In this document: piece by piece, positions 1 to 9,222 of the stretch | How the letters are laid out: every line of letters starts with the position of its first letter | How positions within the stretch are numbered: position 1 is the stretch's first letter | Assembly (NCBI GenBank): GCA_049601975.1 | Contig: JBMYRC010000007.1 | Location: 1 to 64,000 of the forward strand | Length of the DNA stretch: 64,000 bases | From: UBA6544 sp049601975 | GTDB taxonomy: Bacteria; Pseudomonadota; Alphaproteobacteria; UBA8366 | Reading direction: 5' to 3' | Program-made: the position numbers and the translations under genes | The notes under the pieces: model-generated | What the model was told of the DNA's origin: nothing | Database searches by the model: none | The model's input: only the letters and a program-made list of their open reading frames with translations

Positions 1-33
1 CGCAATCGCAATCGCAATTGCAATTGCAATTGC
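1..33. repeat. Hexanucleotide tandem repeat inside the PAS pseudogene
   Basis: The window opens with three copies of CGCAAT, two of TGCAAT and a partial copy. On the minus strand this reads as alternating Ala-Ile codons directly after the PAS linker segment VLSRATDQSKS. The homologous stretch in PAS proteins is usually an 'EQSPSAI' type segment, so the AI codons look like a local expansion. The repeat touches the edge, so its full length is unknown. Confidence 0.75.
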
Positions 34-1749
34 GGATTTGCTTTGATCGGTCGCGCGGGACAAAACCCGCAATTGCGCTCGCGCTTCAATGCGATCAGTT
101 ATGTCGACGGCCATGGTGATAAGATAACGCCGCCCGTCCGGGAGATGTCCGAGGGGGCTGGATTAAAAATCCCACATGCGCATAGCGCCTTGTTTTGTTC
201 TTATCTCGCGAATGCCGCTCGCTTGGCGCTGTTTGATGGCGTAGAGGTTTTGAATTTCTGCGTTAATGGTGCCGTAATCAGCCGCCGAATGCGCTTGTCG
301 TACCCAGGCGTCGACAGTCGGAATTTCGGTATGGGAATAGCCTGAGATCTGGCTCCAGATTGCGTTAATCGTGAGAATTTTGCGGTCTTCAGCGTGTATT
401 GTCGGGGGAATTGGCGCATCATTAACCGGTCGGCGCATGCGCTCCTCGCTGCTTTTCAATGCTTCTTCGGCAGTTACGCGATCAGTTATATCCGTGCCGG
501 TTCCTCGATAGCCGTGAAATTCTACGTCCTCTGTGAGGATCGGAGCACCACTGACTGAGAGCCATGCCGTCTCGCCGTTTGCAAGCTTTTGCCGATAGAC
601 GAAGCTTCGGAATGTCCGCCGGGCATGCAGGCAATCGAGCAGCTCGCGATACGCCGCTTCATCGGAATTTGGTCCAATGTTGGTATCGTCGAGTGTACGG
701 CTCAATAATTTTCACGATGAGATGCCGGTTAATTCCGTCAAACGTCGAGAGAAGTATAAAATTTCATATCGGGAGCCATTTCCCACATTCAGTCGGACGC
801 GGCGCTGGCAAACCCAAGGAACCGTTCCTGACTGATCCGAAGCGCCTGCACCGTAAGTTGCTGATCGGTGATGTGCTGGATTTGCGCGAAGGCGACCGCC
901 ACTTCGGAGGAAGATGTCGAGATGGCGGAAACCGTCATTAATGTCCAAATGGGCCGGCCATTGGTATCGAAAAACGTGCTTCAATTTGAGAGACAAACCG
1001 TTCCTCAGGTTGCCAAGCAGCAAGCATTTCCCGCACAAGTTCGGTGTCGTCTGGATGCAAGATGTTCAACGGATTTATATTGTTCAGCGTGTCGTCGCGA
1101 TATCCCAGAATCGACGAGAACGCTTTATTGGTTTCATGAATGGCGGCATCCGGGCCCACAAGCACCATGCCAATTCCGGAATCGTCCAAAACCCGCTGTA
1201 GCTTACCGATGCTGTCTGCGAGAACCGATCTTGCGTGGGAAGCCGCTTCCAGTTCGCATGCGACGACCAATATTCGATGCGTTTTGGACGTATCTATAGA
1301 AGTGAACCTGCAATACACGGCGAGAGGATCACCGGACGGGAGTCGCCAATATCGATTTCATCGGAATAATTTTGCGCTGTATCAGTTACCAATCTTGGGT
1401 AACGATCATTTTTTGGTTCGAATTCTTTTTCCGAGTATGAGCCATCCAGGCAGTCCTGTTGTGGCGTTTGAAACAACCGGCGGGCCGAATGGTTCGCATA
1501 GGTGATATAACCTCGTTGATTTAATAATAGGACGAAGTCGTGACTATCCTCGAATACTTCCACTAACCCACGTGCGTCGACAGTTTGAGACGTCATACGC
1601 TCTGCATTCTCGTGCTGGCGGACATCCCGTTGACCCGTTGCGGAGGTATCATGCTTATGTTTCACAGGTGATGTGATAATCTGATCCTCCCAAGACCAAA
1701 CATCTTGGAATTGGACTTTAGATGCGAAACGCAAACAAATGGTTAACAA
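1..1749 (-). pseudogene. Decayed multi-PAS sensory protein (3' part off the window)
   Basis: Reading the minus strand from 1749 to 1 gives successive PAS-domain pieces in changing frames: one at about 1749-1345, one at about 1318-960, one at about 960-715 and one at about 705-163, then the end of another PAS unit (DITDRIEARAQLRVLSRA) at about 130-40 leading into a repeat. The pieces join into a sensible PAS series only if frameshifts are allowed near 1320-1345, 960, 755 and 165. There is also a TGG-to-TGA-like stop after the residues ASD near 784 and an in-frame TGA at 712-714 between LTGISS and KLLSRTL. No kinase or cyclase output domain is inside the window; it may lie to the left. The number of independent lesions favours a true pseudogene over sequencing error. 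The original protein was probably a PAS-rich histidine kinase or GGDEF/EAL protein; which one cannot be told here. Confidence 0.8.
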
Positions 1750-1823
1750 GCCGGAGTATTGCTAATTTATGAGCGCTATGGGGGATTCCCTAATTCTCGA
1801 CGACGAATTTTGAAGTACAGTAG

Positions 1824-3899
1824 ATGACGGATGAACGTCATGTGCTGGAGCGCGCATTACAGCTGCAGCAGTCGGGCGATTACGAGGCTGCGGAAACCGC
1901 CTTGCGCGAAGTGCTGTGGTTGGATCCAGAGAATTGCGACGCATTGCACCTTTTGGGGCTTTGCTATCATGCCCGTAATCAGAACGAAGAAGCGTTGGTT
2001 TGGATGGAGAAGGCAATCAAGATAAAGCCGGGCGAGGCCATGTTCCTGACGAATGCCGGACTTGTCACAATGGCACTGGGAGCACTTTCCGGGGCGGCCG
2101 AGAAATTTGAGGCAGCGCTTCTCGCCAATCCAACGTATTCGGAAGCCTATAATAATTTGGCGCTGGTCCGCGAACGTCAAGGCCGATTGATGGAAGCAAG
2201 CGTGTTGCTCGAAAAGGCGACCGTGCTCAATCCACAATCGGCCGTGGCTTATTCGAATCACGGGAATATCCTTCGCGGCCTCGGACAAAATAGTGAGGCA
2301 ATTGCAGCCTATCGCGAGGCCATTCGTCTCGCTCCGCAATTGGCTGCGGCTTATAATGGTCTCGGCAATGCATTACAGGAGCAAGGTCGTCGCAAGGAAG
2401 CGGTCGCGGAATTCGACAAGGCCATAGCTCTGGATGCCAACTATGCCGAAGCATATTTCAATCGTGCGATGACTCATGCGGCGCAGGGTGAGACCGTATT
2501 GGCGGACGCCGGTCTCACGCGTGCTTTGGAGATACGCGATGATGCCAGATTTCGGATCGCTCAAGCCGGTTTAATGCCGGTCATACCGGCGTCTGCCGGC
2601 GATATCGTAATTTGGCGTGCGAGGATGGCGGAGCGCTTCGAAAATACATTACGGGATGTTGCATACGTTTCCGGAGCCCCGACTCAGGTACCGGCAATGA
2701 GTTTCTATCTTGCTTATCATGGCGAGAACGACCTGAGTCTGATGGAGAGTCTCGCTCGATTTTATAGACGTCTCTATCCTGACCTGACATGGGAGGCGCC
2801 ACATTGCGTCTCTCCGGTACCTTGCGACGGAAGGTCGATCCGTATTGGCGTGGTATCACGGTATTTCGGTGAACACGCCGTCACTTGGATGACATATGGA
2901 TTGATGGCGGGGTTGCCCCGCGATCGGTTCAATGTCATCGCCGTGACCTTCTTGAGTGAAGAAGAGAATATCTCATCCCGTATCAAGGATGCGGCGGACG
3001 ACCTGGTGGTTATCCCTAAAGACATCCAATTGGGCCGCGAGGCAATCGCCGCTCAATCGTTCGATATCTTATTGTATGCGGATATCGGAATGGAGCCACT
3101 CAGTTATTATCTCGCGTTCGCGCGGTTGGCGCCCATCCAATGTGTCACCTGGGGGCATCCGGATACCACCGGTCTGGAAACAGTCGACTACTATATCAGC
3201 AACAATCTGGCGGAGCCGGAGAACGGGCAGGAGAGTTATACGGAAAAACTGGTCCGCCTGGATGGTGTGCAAAGTTGGTATCCGCGAATGCCGAGGCCAA
3301 AACAGCTACCAAACCGTGAATTTCTAGGATTGCCGGAGGAGGGTGGCTTTTATCTGTGCCCCCAAAATTCAATCAAAATTCACCCCGATATGGATGCGGC
3401 CCTGGCGGAGATTTTGGAACGCGACGAGACCGGGCGATTGGTGATCTTTGACAGCGCCGATCCCAATTGGACGCAGCTCTTGCTCGCCCGGTGGTCAGCG
3501 GTGTTCGGTGATAAGTTGGAGCGGGTCCATGTCCTATCCCAACGCTCGCTCGATGAATTCCTGGGCGTGCTTGCTGTCGCCGACGTTGTGCTCGATACAT
3601 GGCCTTTCGGTGCTGGAAATACGAACTACCAAACCTTTGCGATGGGCGTGCCCGTCGTGACCTTGCCGGGCCAATGGATTCGTGGGCGGGGTACGATCGC
3701 GCATTATCAGCATATGGGTATTGAGGACTGTATCGCAGAATCGCCGGAGGAATATGTCGAAATCGCGGTGCGTTTAGGAACCGACCCGGATTTCCGAAAT
3801 AAAATCTCACAAAAAATTTACGATAACGCGTCCGCGGTTTTGGAAGATGAGGTCTGTGTGCGAAGTCTTGCCCGGTTCTTGGAAGAGGTCGCGCCGTGA
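1824..3899 (+). CDS. TPR protein with GT41-like (SPINDLY/OGT-type) glycosyltransferase domain, variant 1
   Basis: The protein has 691 residues. The N-terminal part (about 1-235) is a run of tetratricopeptide repeats with repeated A..Y..LG / EA...Y..A patterns. The C-terminal part (about 335-690) follows the layout of GT41 O-GlcNAc transferases: IRIGVVSRYFGEH (His351), an APIQCVTWGHPDTTGL segment matching the OGT 'APIQ..W.GYPGTSG' block, a Lys in SIKIHPDMD (Lys518, where OGT has its conserved nucleotide-binding Lys), and LDTWPFGAGNTN (Asp591). OGT has an NGHTT-type segment in that last place, so the His is replaced here by Asn. Such enzymes move a sugar from a nucleotide donor to Ser/Thr of a cytoplasmic protein. 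The stop overlaps the next start by 4 bp, so the two are translationally coupled. With flagellin genes downstream, flagellin is the likely acceptor (inference). Confidence 0.8.
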   Translation: MTDERHVLERALQLQQSGDYEAAETALREVLWLDPENCDALHLLGLCYHARNQNEEALVWMEKAIKIKPGEAMFLTNAGLVTMALGALSGAAEKFEAALLANPTYSEAYNNLALVRERQGRLMEASVLLEKATVLNPQSAVAYSNHGNILRGLGQNSEAIAAYREAIRLAPQLAAAYNGLGNALQEQGRRKEAVAEFDKAIALDANYAEAYFNRAMTHAAQGETVLADAGLTRALEIRDDARFRIAQAGLMPVIPASAGDIVIWRARMAERFENTLRDVAYVSGAPTQVPAMSFYLAYHGENDLSLMESLARFYRRLYPDLTWEAPHCVSPVPCDGRSIRIGVVSRYFGEHAVTWMTYGLMAGLPRDRFNVIAVTFLSEEENISSRIKDAADDLVVIPKDIQLGREAIAAQSFDILLYADIGMEPLSYYLAFARLAPIQCVTWGHPDTTGLETVDYYISNNLAEPENGQESYTEKLVRLDGVQSWYPRMPRPKQLPNREFLGLPEEGGFYLCPQNSIKIHPDMDAALAEILERDETGRLVIFDSADPNWTQLLLARWSAVFGDKLERVHVLSQRSLDEFLGVLAVADVVLDTWPFGAGNTNYQTFAMGVPVVTLPGQWIRGRGTIAHYQHMGIEDCIAESPEEYVEIAVRLGTDPDFRNKISQKIYDNASAVLEDEVCVRSLARFLEEVAP

Positions 3900-6076
3900 C
3901 CGATATCGGTAAAGCTTTGGGTGAGGCTCGGCGGCTGATTGATGGAGGAGACTACAGCGATGCAGCTACCGTATTGGAGCCATTGGCGGGGATAAGCTTT
4001 GAGGCCGCGATGCTTGCCGGCGTTGCGGCTAGTAGTGCTGGAACGCTGGATAAGGCAGTCGACCACTTTACCCGTGCGATACGGATGTCTCCCGAACATC
4101 TGGAGGCGCGCCTGAATTTGGCACTGACGTTGCGGGCGTTGGGTCGAAATGAGAAAGCTGAGGAAGCGTTACGCTCCGCGCTCGACATCGATGCGAAATC
4201 GCTTCCGGTCAATTTGTCTCTTGGCAATTTGACCATTCAAAAAGGTTTGTTTGGGGAAGCACAGGGTTATTTTTCCGCTGTATTGGCAATTGATCCGACT
4301 CACATAGGTGCGCTGAATAATCTTGGTATTAGCTTGTCCCGATTGGGGCGATTGGGCGAAGCGGGTACGCGTTTTGAGACGGTAATTAATATTCAGCCAG
4401 ACAATGTGAGTGCGCTTGCCAATCTTGGTGCCATTCGCTCTGAGCAAGGGCGAACGCAAGAAGCGATCAACCTTTTAAGGCGTGTTCTTCTGTTGGCGCC
4501 GGATCAAATCGAAGCGACGAACAATTTAGGTGTGGCCTTATTGGACAAAGGTCGCGTCGGCGAGGCGGCAGCGGTGTTGCGCCCTTTAACCGAGGACGGC
4601 CGGGGAGGGGCCGAGGTGTTTTCCAATCTTGGCAATGCATTAGCCAAATTGGGAGATATCGGTGGAGCGGACGCAGCATACGAACAGGCGTTGGCGCTAA
4701 GCCCCAATCCGGGAATTCGGACCAAGCGAGCCTTGTTGCTCCCGGTGATTTGCCCCTCGGTCGATGCGATGGAGGTCTCGCGCCTCGATTTCGAGCAGCG
4801 CGTCGATGCCCTGATCAAGGAACCGCCGCAACTCGTTGATCCTTTTGGCGAAGTTGGGGTGCCAATTTTCAATCTGTCGTATCAGGATCACAACAATCGC
4901 GACTTGTTGGCAAAACTATCTGATATGTATCTTGCTGCCTGTCCAAGTCTGGAATTCATCGCGCCGCATTGCAGCAATCCTTCCCCACGTGACGCATCAA
5001 CACCTGTACGTATTGGTTTTGTGTCTCGGTTTTTCCAAAGCAATTCCGTCGGGCGGTGTTTCCAAGGGGTTTTGCGATATCCAAACCGTAAAGATGTGGA
5101 AGTGGCGGCGTTTACGTTTACCACCGGTCAGGATCCACTTTGGAAGGCAATCGAAGGTGATGTCGCCAACACAGTAATACTGCCAGCGCATTTGGAAGCG
5201 GCTCGCCAGCGGCTCGCCGAAGAAGCCATGGATGTTCTTGTGTTCACCGATATTGGGATGGATCCGCTCACCTATTATTTGGCGTATAGCCGTTTGGCGC
5301 CGTTGCAATGTGTGTTGGGCGGGCATCCCGATGCGACCGGTCTGCGCAATATAGATGCCTATATCAGCTGCGACATTCAGGAGCCGGCGGATGCGGCGGC
5401 TCATTATCGGGCTCGCTTGGTAAGGTTACCGGGCGCTCCCACTTACTACGAACGTCCGGAGTTGCCAGCTCCGTTGAAAGGGCGATCCTACTTCGGATTA
5501 CCAGACGGGCGGGCTGTTTATTTTTGCGGTCAGACCCTGATCAAAATTCATCCGAATATGGATGAGCTCTTTATGGGTATTCTGGAACGTGATCCTGGCG
5601 GAGTTATCGTCTTGCCGGAAGGTTATACGCCGGAGCTCGCTGAATTGCTTCGCCAACGGTTTCGCCGAACAATATCCCAATCGGATGAGCGAATTCGGTT
5701 TCTGCCCGCCATGAGTCATGTCGACTATATGAATGTGATGGCGCTGGCGGACGTCTCCTTGGATACTCGGCCTTTTGGTGGCGGGAACACCAGCTGGCAG
5801 GCGATTTCCGTGGGTACACCGATGGTCACTTGGCCGGGTGATTATTTGCGCGGTCGTTATACACAAGCACTCTATCGGTTGATGGGCGTTGAGGATGCGA
5901 TTGCGAATTCCGCGGCGGATTTCATTGAAAAAGCTGTCCGCTTTGGAACGGATGCGGATTTTTCAACAACCTTTACGGCGCGCATCGAGGCAGCCGCGGG
6001 CTCGATCTTCGAGGACCGCGTTCATGTCGATGCACTATATAGTTATTTGGTGGATCGGGTCAGGACTGAGCTCTGA
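3896..6076 (+). CDS. TPR protein with GT41-like glycosyltransferase domain, variant 2
   Basis: This 726-residue protein is a paralogue of the preceding gene, and its GTGA start overlaps that gene's stop by 4 bp. TPRs fill about residues 1-270. The transferase-like half keeps the block APLQCVLGGHPDATGL, Lys550 in LIKIHPNMD and Asp623 in LDTRPFGGGNT. The first motif reads IGFVSRFFQSN, so the conserved His of the 'FG.H' motif is Asn383. Enzymes of this type glycosylate proteins in the cytoplasm, but the loss of that His in one copy may mean changed donor use or a non-catalytic partner role. The 3' end overlaps the convergent WbqC-like gene by 17 bp. Confidence 0.78.
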   Translation: MTDIGKALGEARRLIDGGDYSDAATVLEPLAGISFEAAMLAGVAASSAGTLDKAVDHFTRAIRMSPEHLEARLNLALTLRALGRNEKAEEALRSALDIDAKSLPVNLSLGNLTIQKGLFGEAQGYFSAVLAIDPTHIGALNNLGISLSRLGRLGEAGTRFETVINIQPDNVSALANLGAIRSEQGRTQEAINLLRRVLLLAPDQIEATNNLGVALLDKGRVGEAAAVLRPLTEDGRGGAEVFSNLGNALAKLGDIGGADAAYEQALALSPNPGIRTKRALLLPVICPSVDAMEVSRLDFEQRVDALIKEPPQLVDPFGEVGVPIFNLSYQDHNNRDLLAKLSDMYLAACPSLEFIAPHCSNPSPRDASTPVRIGFVSRFFQSNSVGRCFQGVLRYPNRKDVEVAAFTFTTGQDPLWKAIEGDVANTVILPAHLEAARQRLAEEAMDVLVFTDIGMDPLTYYLAYSRLAPLQCVLGGHPDATGLRNIDAYISCDIQEPADAAAHYRARLVRLPGAPTYYERPELPAPLKGRSYFGLPDGRAVYFCGQTLIKIHPNMDELFMGILERDPGGVIVLPEGYTPELAELLRQRFRRTISQSDERIRFLPAMSHVDYMNVMALADVSLDTRPFGGGNTSWQAISVGTPMVTWPGDYLRGRYTQALYRLMGVEDAIANSAADFIEKAVRFGTDADFSTTFTARIEAAAGSIFEDRVHVDALYSYLVDRVRTEL

Positions 6077-6710
6077 TTCCGGCGGCAACTTGGGCGGCTG
6101 GTTCCGTAATCAGGCGATAGAGAATACTCCAATTCGGCCCTGTCCAAGGATCGAATAGCTTCAGCTCGATACCTTCGCGGGCAAAACTCTCGTGATCGTA
6201 GAGACGATGTCCGCCCGACAAATTGACGTATTTGTCTGCATTGAACTTGCGGCAGATTTCCATAACACGGTCTTGGCCCGTGAATCCGTTTGGGATTTGC
6301 AACGTGCTGGTCCGCACGGTGTTGAAGGGAAGCCCCATTTCTCGACATGAAACCGACAACAACTGCATGAGATATTCGACGAAGTCACCGGAAGGCGTCA
6401 GCATGGCGTCCTGCAACGGGTGGCGGATGCCGCGCAGGATCGGGAAAACGCCGCAGCGGGTTGCCATGGCCTGCGTTGCATTGTCGGCGAATGCTAGGTC
6501 GGCGATGCGAACGTTCATCGGACCTTTCGCGAGTGGGAGTGTCAGCCATCGAGCCTGGTTCGCCACACCCGGTAATTGATTCCGGTGAACCCAACCCCGG
6601 CGGGGAAATTGCACACAATCGTATATGCAAACGACGTCTGCCTCCGCGAACAGTCGGAAATATCCGGCGTAAGGAATGAAATACGGCTGCATGACCGCGA
6701 TAGTGGTCAT
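6060..6710 (-). CDS. WbqC-like family protein
   Basis: The 216-residue protein begins IAVMQPYFIPYAGYFRLFAEADVVCIYDCVQF and continues with a WVHRNQ segment and a LTLPLAKG segment. These are the typical opening and core of the WbqC-like family, found in O-antigen and other surface-sugar gene clusters. Its exact reaction is not well established; a role in making an N-acylated or aminated sugar is usually proposed. It faces the TPR glycosyltransferases tail to tail and lies near a sugar aminotransferase, fitting a sugar-donor pathway for flagellin modification (inference). The length is close to the family norm and nothing looks broken. Confidence 0.85.
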   Translation of the reverse strand: MTTIAVMQPYFIPYAGYFRLFAEADVVCIYDCVQFPRRGWVHRNQLPGVANQARWLTLPLAKGPMNVRIADLAFADNATQAMATRCGVFPILRGIRHPLQDAMLTPSGDFVEYLMQLLSVSCREMGLPFNTVRTSTLQIPNGFTGQDRVMEICRKFNADKYVNLSGGHRLYDHESFAREGIELKLFDPWTGPNWSILYRLITEPAAQVAAGIRAQS

Positions 6711-6826
6711 CGGAACCTTTCAAAGCGGCTGTGTCCTGGATTCAGTTTAGTAGGGAAAACCCAAACATCCCAGCGATCACATTCCGTGGTTGACGTGCCT
6801 AGTCGTGCGGTAAAATCTCATTCTCG

Positions 6827-7006
6827 ATGTTGAATGCGGATAATGATTGGCTGAAAAGAGTGTCGGAGTTTCACCTGAAAGACGACGCTGAAAGGGCGAC
6901 GGAGATATATGGTGCAATACCTGTGGCTCGTCGTGGCAAAGGGCGCGGTGACAAAGACCGGAAAAAAGGCTTAGGCTGTATGCGTGAAGAAATGAAAGCC
7001 CTATGA
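6827..7006 (+). CDS. Small ORF (59 aa) coupled to the aminotransferase gene
   Basis: An ATG at 6827 opens a 59-codon frame ending in TGA at 7004-7006, overlapping the ATG of the aminotransferase gene (7003) in an ATGA junction. That 4-bp overlap is the same kind of coupling used elsewhere in this cluster. The product is hydrophilic, acidic at first (WLKRVSEFHLKDDAERATEI) and then very basic (VARRGKGRGDKDRKK), with no signal peptide or membrane segment. The ribosome site is weak. It is not recognised as any family; it could be a small accessory protein, a leader ORF that couples translation, or chance. Confidence 0.4.
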   Translation: MLNADNDWLKRVSEFHLKDDAERATEIYGAIPVARRGKGRGDKDRKKGLGCMREEMKAL

Positions 7007-8109
7007 CCGATCCGCAGATGAAAATTCCACTGATGAGGCCCCGGTTACCGGACCGGCAGGCTCTGGCTTCTTATTTAGCGGAGATCGACAAAAATCGTTG
7101 GTATAGCAATTTCGGACCATTGGAACGCCGGTTCGAGGCTAATTTGGCGGAACATTTTAGGCTCGGCGAACGACAAGTGATTTGTGTTGCGAATGGGACA
7201 CAAGCGCTCAGCATCTCGCTAAAGTCCGTAGCTCGATTTCCCGTCGGATATTGCCTCATGCCGTCCTTCACATTTGCCGCGACACCGCACGCGGCGGTAT
7301 CTGCCGGTCTTGAGCCTTATTTTCTCGACGTTGATCCCGGGACATGGGCGTTGGATCCGCGCAAACTGTTAAGCTTACTTCCAGAGCTTGATGCGCCCAT
7401 CGCCGCCGTCGTGCCCGTCGCGCCGTTCGGAGCTGCGGTAGATGTCGAAGCCTGGGAAGAATTTCAGGATGCGACCGGTATCCCCGTTGTGATTGATGCG
7501 GCAGCGGGATTCGACAATGCTCGATGTGGTGCTTCGCCCGTGATGATCAGCCTGCATGCCACGAAAGTGATGGGAATCGGTGAAGGTGGATTGATCTTGT
7601 GTCAGGACTTACAAATTGCTGAACGCGTCCGAGCTAGTCGAAATTTTGGTTTCATGGGCGAACGAGTCGCGGAGATTCCTGGCATGAACGCGAAATTGAG
7701 CGAATACGGAGCGGCGGTGGGGTTAGCGGCGCTTGCGGAATGGCCAGAGACCAGATTAATTTTTCTAGACGTCGCACGGCAGTACCGAGAGGTATTCTCA
7801 AATGTGGCGGGTGTTGATTTTGCGCCTGGGTTTTTAGCCGATAGTGCGAGTTCCACGTGCAACATCGTGTTGGAGAGGCCAATCGCCTCTCATGTGATTG
7901 AAGCATTGGCCCAAGACGGCATCGAGACGCGTCGCTGGTGGAATTTGGGTTGCCATAACGAACCAGTATTCGCCGGATGTCGGCGAGAAGGGCTCGAGGT
8001 AACTGCGGAACTAGGACAGAGGGTAGTAGGTTTGCCGTTCTATAGAGATCTTAACATCGATCAAATTGAGCGGGTCCGAAATAGCCTTGATCGAGCACTC
8101 GACCGGTAA
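7003..8109 (+). CDS. DegT/DnrJ/EryC1/StrS-family sugar aminotransferase
   Basis: The 368-residue protein is a PLP-dependent enzyme of the family that makes amino-deoxy sugars from nucleotide keto-sugars. Visible motifs are the cofactor-binding NGTQALSISL segment, an IDAAAGFDN segment with the PLP-ring Asp, and the Schiff-base lysine in HATKVMGIGEGG (Lys188), matching the family's 'SFH.TK....GEGG'. The length is at the short end of the normal range. It lies between TPR glycosyltransferases and the flagellin genes, which suggests that it makes the amino sugar attached to flagellin. The stop codon sits inside the first regulatory dyad of the next promoter. Confidence 0.88.
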   Translation: MTDPQMKIPLMRPRLPDRQALASYLAEIDKNRWYSNFGPLERRFEANLAEHFRLGERQVICVANGTQALSISLKSVARFPVGYCLMPSFTFAATPHAAVSAGLEPYFLDVDPGTWALDPRKLLSLLPELDAPIAAVVPVAPFGAAVDVEAWEEFQDATGIPVVIDAAAGFDNARCGASPVMISLHATKVMGIGEGGLILCQDLQIAERVRASRNFGFMGERVAEIPGMNAKLSEYGAAVGLAALAEWPETRLIFLDVARQYREVFSNVAGVDFAPGFLADSASSTCNIVLERPIASHVIEALAQDGIETRRWWNLGCHNEPVFAGCRREGLEVTAELGQRVVGLPFYRDLNIDQIERVRNSLDRALDR

Positions 8110-8136
8110 GACTTGCCCGATTTGGCAAGAGTTACC
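8105..8136. promoter_or_regulatory. Paired GGyAA-N3-TTrCC dyads upstream of flagellin gene 1
   Basis: Two sites lie 19 bp apart, about two helical turns: GGTAAGACTTGCC at 8105-8117 and GGCAAGAGTTACC at 8124-8136. They sit about 90-120 bp upstream of the -24 element at 8225. The same pattern occurs in pairs upstream of flagellin gene 2 and of flgI. The position fits binding by an NtrC-type activator; FlbD, which acts at ftr elements in Caulobacter, is the natural candidate (inference). Confidence 0.6.
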
Positions 8137-8224
8137 GGGTAATTCGTGTTCTTACAAATTTCCACAACAAGCCACCCATAAATTTTATCATTTAAAATCA
8201 AATAGTTGTGTAATTTAGCGCGAT

Positions 8225-8239
8225 TGGCACCTGTGTTGC
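8225..8239 (+). promoter_or_regulatory. Sigma-54 promoter of flagellin gene 1
   Basis: The sequence TGGCAC-CTGTG-TTGC is a perfect match to the -24/-12 consensus, with ten bases between the GG and GC doublets. It implies transcription from about 8251 and a 5' leader of about 95 nt before the ATG at 8347. Confidence 0.9.
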
Positions 8240-8346
8240 CATTAACCTTTCTAATGATTCGCGTTGGCTTAGGAAACCGATAAACAAGGTTTGCATTAAA
8301 CAGCGCGAAGCCAAGGTGCCAAACAAGCCAGAAAGGAGTTGGCAAA

Positions 8347-9177
8347 ATGGCGGCGGATAAAGTTAACTTGTCACAAGCTGTTCGCGGTAATCTTTTAACG
8401 TTGCAACAAACAGCAACAACGATCGGTCAAACACAGACGCGTTTGTCGACGGGACTCAAAGTCAATACGGCCCTAGATGATGCTGCGGCGTTCTTTACGG
8501 CGCGTGCACTAGATAACAGGGCCTCGGATCTTAATAGTCTTAAGAGCAATATCGATCTCGCGGTCAGTACCATTCAGGCCGCAATCGACGGTATTGATGC
8601 GATTACTGACTTGGTACAGCAGGCAAAGGGTCTTGCGAGTAACGCCAAGGCAACCGGTGATACGAACGAACGGTCGACATTGGCGGTTCAGTTTAACGAG
8701 CTCTTGAGCCAGATTGACTCCATTGCGAACGATTCGACATTTAACGGGATCAACCTGTTGCAGGCGTCACCCGATAATCTCGATGTCGTTTTCAATGAGG
8801 ACAATACCTCGAACCTGACGATTACCGGTCTCGACTCGACGACAGCATCTACGGGTATCAACCTTAGTGTCGCCGGGAATAACTTTGGTGCAAACGCGAA
8901 TATCGATACCGCACTCACGGCGATTTCGGCCGCGCTGGTCACCTTGCGCGGCAATGCGTCAACAATGGGTTCGAGTAATACGATCTTGAAAACCCGCCTC
9001 GATTTCACCCAAAACTTGGTGAATACCCTGGAAGGTGGATCGGGCAAACTGACGCTTGCCGATTTGAACGAGGAAAGTGCGAACTTGTTGGCGCTGCAGA
9101 CACGCCAGCAACTGGGCCTCAACTCCCTGTCATTGGCTGCCCAGAGCGAACGCGCAATTCTCAGCCTCTTCGGCTAG
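8347..9177 (+). CDS. Flagellin, copy 1
   Basis: The 276-residue protein has the flagellin N-terminal D0/D1 region (SQAVRGNLLTLQQTATTIGQTQ, then RLSTGLKVNTALDD) and the C-terminal D1/D0 region (TRLDFTQNLVNTLEGG, ending LNSLSLAAQSERAILSLFG). The middle is short, so the outer D2/D3 domains are almost absent, as in many alphaproteobacterial flagellins. It is Ser/Thr rich in the centre, offering sites for O-glycosylation. A strong AAGGAG site precedes the ATG. It is a monocistronic unit with its own sigma-54 promoter, and is a paralogue of the next gene with many silent differences, so the duplication is not recent. Confidence 0.95.
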   Translation: MAADKVNLSQAVRGNLLTLQQTATTIGQTQTRLSTGLKVNTALDDAAAFFTARALDNRASDLNSLKSNIDLAVSTIQAAIDGIDAITDLVQQAKGLASNAKATGDTNERSTLAVQFNELLSQIDSIANDSTFNGINLLQASPDNLDVVFNEDNTSNLTITGLDSTTASTGINLSVAGNNFGANANIDTALTAISAALVTLRGNASTMGSSNTILKTRLDFTQNLVNTLEGGSGKLTLADLNEESANLLALQTRQQLGLNSLSLAAQSERAILSLFG

Positions 9178-9222
9178 CATGAACGAACTGCAAGCTAACC
9201 AGAACTTATTTGCCGCCGCCCG

